A stretch of DNA of 6,153 bases from contig JAGAFH010000113.1 of assembly GCA_017612755.1 (NCBI GenBank), forward strand, positions 1-6,153. The letters are read 5' to 3'. Numbering within the stretch: position 1 is the stretch's first letter; the number at the start of each line of letters is the position of its first letter. Below, piece after piece: positions 6,065 through 6,153 of the stretch. This DNA comes from Clostridiales bacterium (lineage in GTDB: Bacteria; Bacillota; Clostridia; Saccharofermentanales; Saccharofermentanaceae). Position numbers and translations under genes: made by a program. Under the pieces are notes generated by a model. The model made no database searches. It had not been told where the DNA came from and worked only from the letters and a program-made list of their open reading frames with translations.

Positions 6065-6153
6065 TCAGTCATCGAATATGGCATCCAGCATCTCCAGCTC
6101 ATCCACCCATTGGGGATCATAGGCGGAACCGCTCATGGAGGCCTTACACTTAG
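6065..6153 (-). CDS. C-terminal end of an unidentified gene (cut by window edge)
   Basis: The reading frame is open from the right edge to TGA at 6067-6065 and gives 28 residues: KCKASMSGSAYDPQW followed by VDELEMLDAIFDD. It could start at ATG 6138 as a 23-residue peptide, but that start has only a weak AAGG upstream, so the end of a longer gene is more likely. The stop is seven nucleotides before the next ATG, and the intergenic Shine-Dalgarno overlaps the stop. The acidic end MLDAIFDD loosely resembles the MEDADF end of the next protein. Too little is visible to name it. Confidence 0.6.
   Translation of the reverse strand, partial: KCKASMSGSAYDPQWVDELEMLDAIFDD

Noticed and set aside
5872..6120. 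Longer 82-residue form of the small acidic protein
   Set aside because: The extra 21 residues overlap the upstream coding end in another frame and are Trp/Met-rich nonsense. The Shine-Dalgarno points to ATG 6057.

Overview
The window looks like a stretch of a Firmicutes (Clostridia) chromosome. Lachnospiraceae or a close relative is my best guess. The grounds are the moderate base composition, AGGAGG-type ribosome binding sites, sigma-A-like promoters with extended -10 elements, and the style of the proteins: an ABC-F ATPase, a clostridial-type acyl-CoA ligase, and membrane glycosyltransferases. The genus cannot be fixed from the sequence. There are no rRNA or tRNA genes, no CRISPR array, no transposase and no complete mobile element.

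Layout from left to right. Positions 1-2020 hold two minus-strand genes that probably form one transcription unit. The first to be transcribed (539-2020) encodes a polytopic membrane protein with features of GT-C type lipid-linked sugar transferases. It is followed after 29 nt by an ABC-F family ATPase that runs off the left edge (1-509). The 93-nt gap at 2021-2113 is a divergent promoter region. The plus-strand gene at 2114-2815 encodes a family 2 glycosyltransferase of the dolichol-phosphate-mannose-synthase type. Its end overlaps by 11 nt the end of a convergent minus-strand gene for an unrecognised membrane protein (2805-4091). That gene lies 19 nt downstream of an AMP-forming acyl-CoA synthetase gene (4111-5745), so those two probably form a second minus-strand operon. 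This operon is driven by a good promoter at 5783-5810. Just behind that promoter is a pair of imperfect 22-nt direct repeats (5813-5869). At the right edge a small acidic 61-residue protein (5872-6057) follows, with a 7-nt gap, the last 28 codons of another gene (6065 to the edge).

How the genes may work together. The best functional link is the divergent pair. DPM-type GT2 enzymes load a sugar onto polyprenyl phosphate, and GT-C membrane proteins use such lipid-linked sugars on the outer face of the membrane, so the two may form one surface glycosylation step. This is inferred from family features and neighbourhood only. The ligase and the unknown membrane protein share a likely transcript, but the sequence does not show why. 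The small acidic protein at the right and the repeat pair before the ligase promoter are the least explained parts. I see no clear evidence of a complete new system here; the candidates are listed as findings with modest scores.
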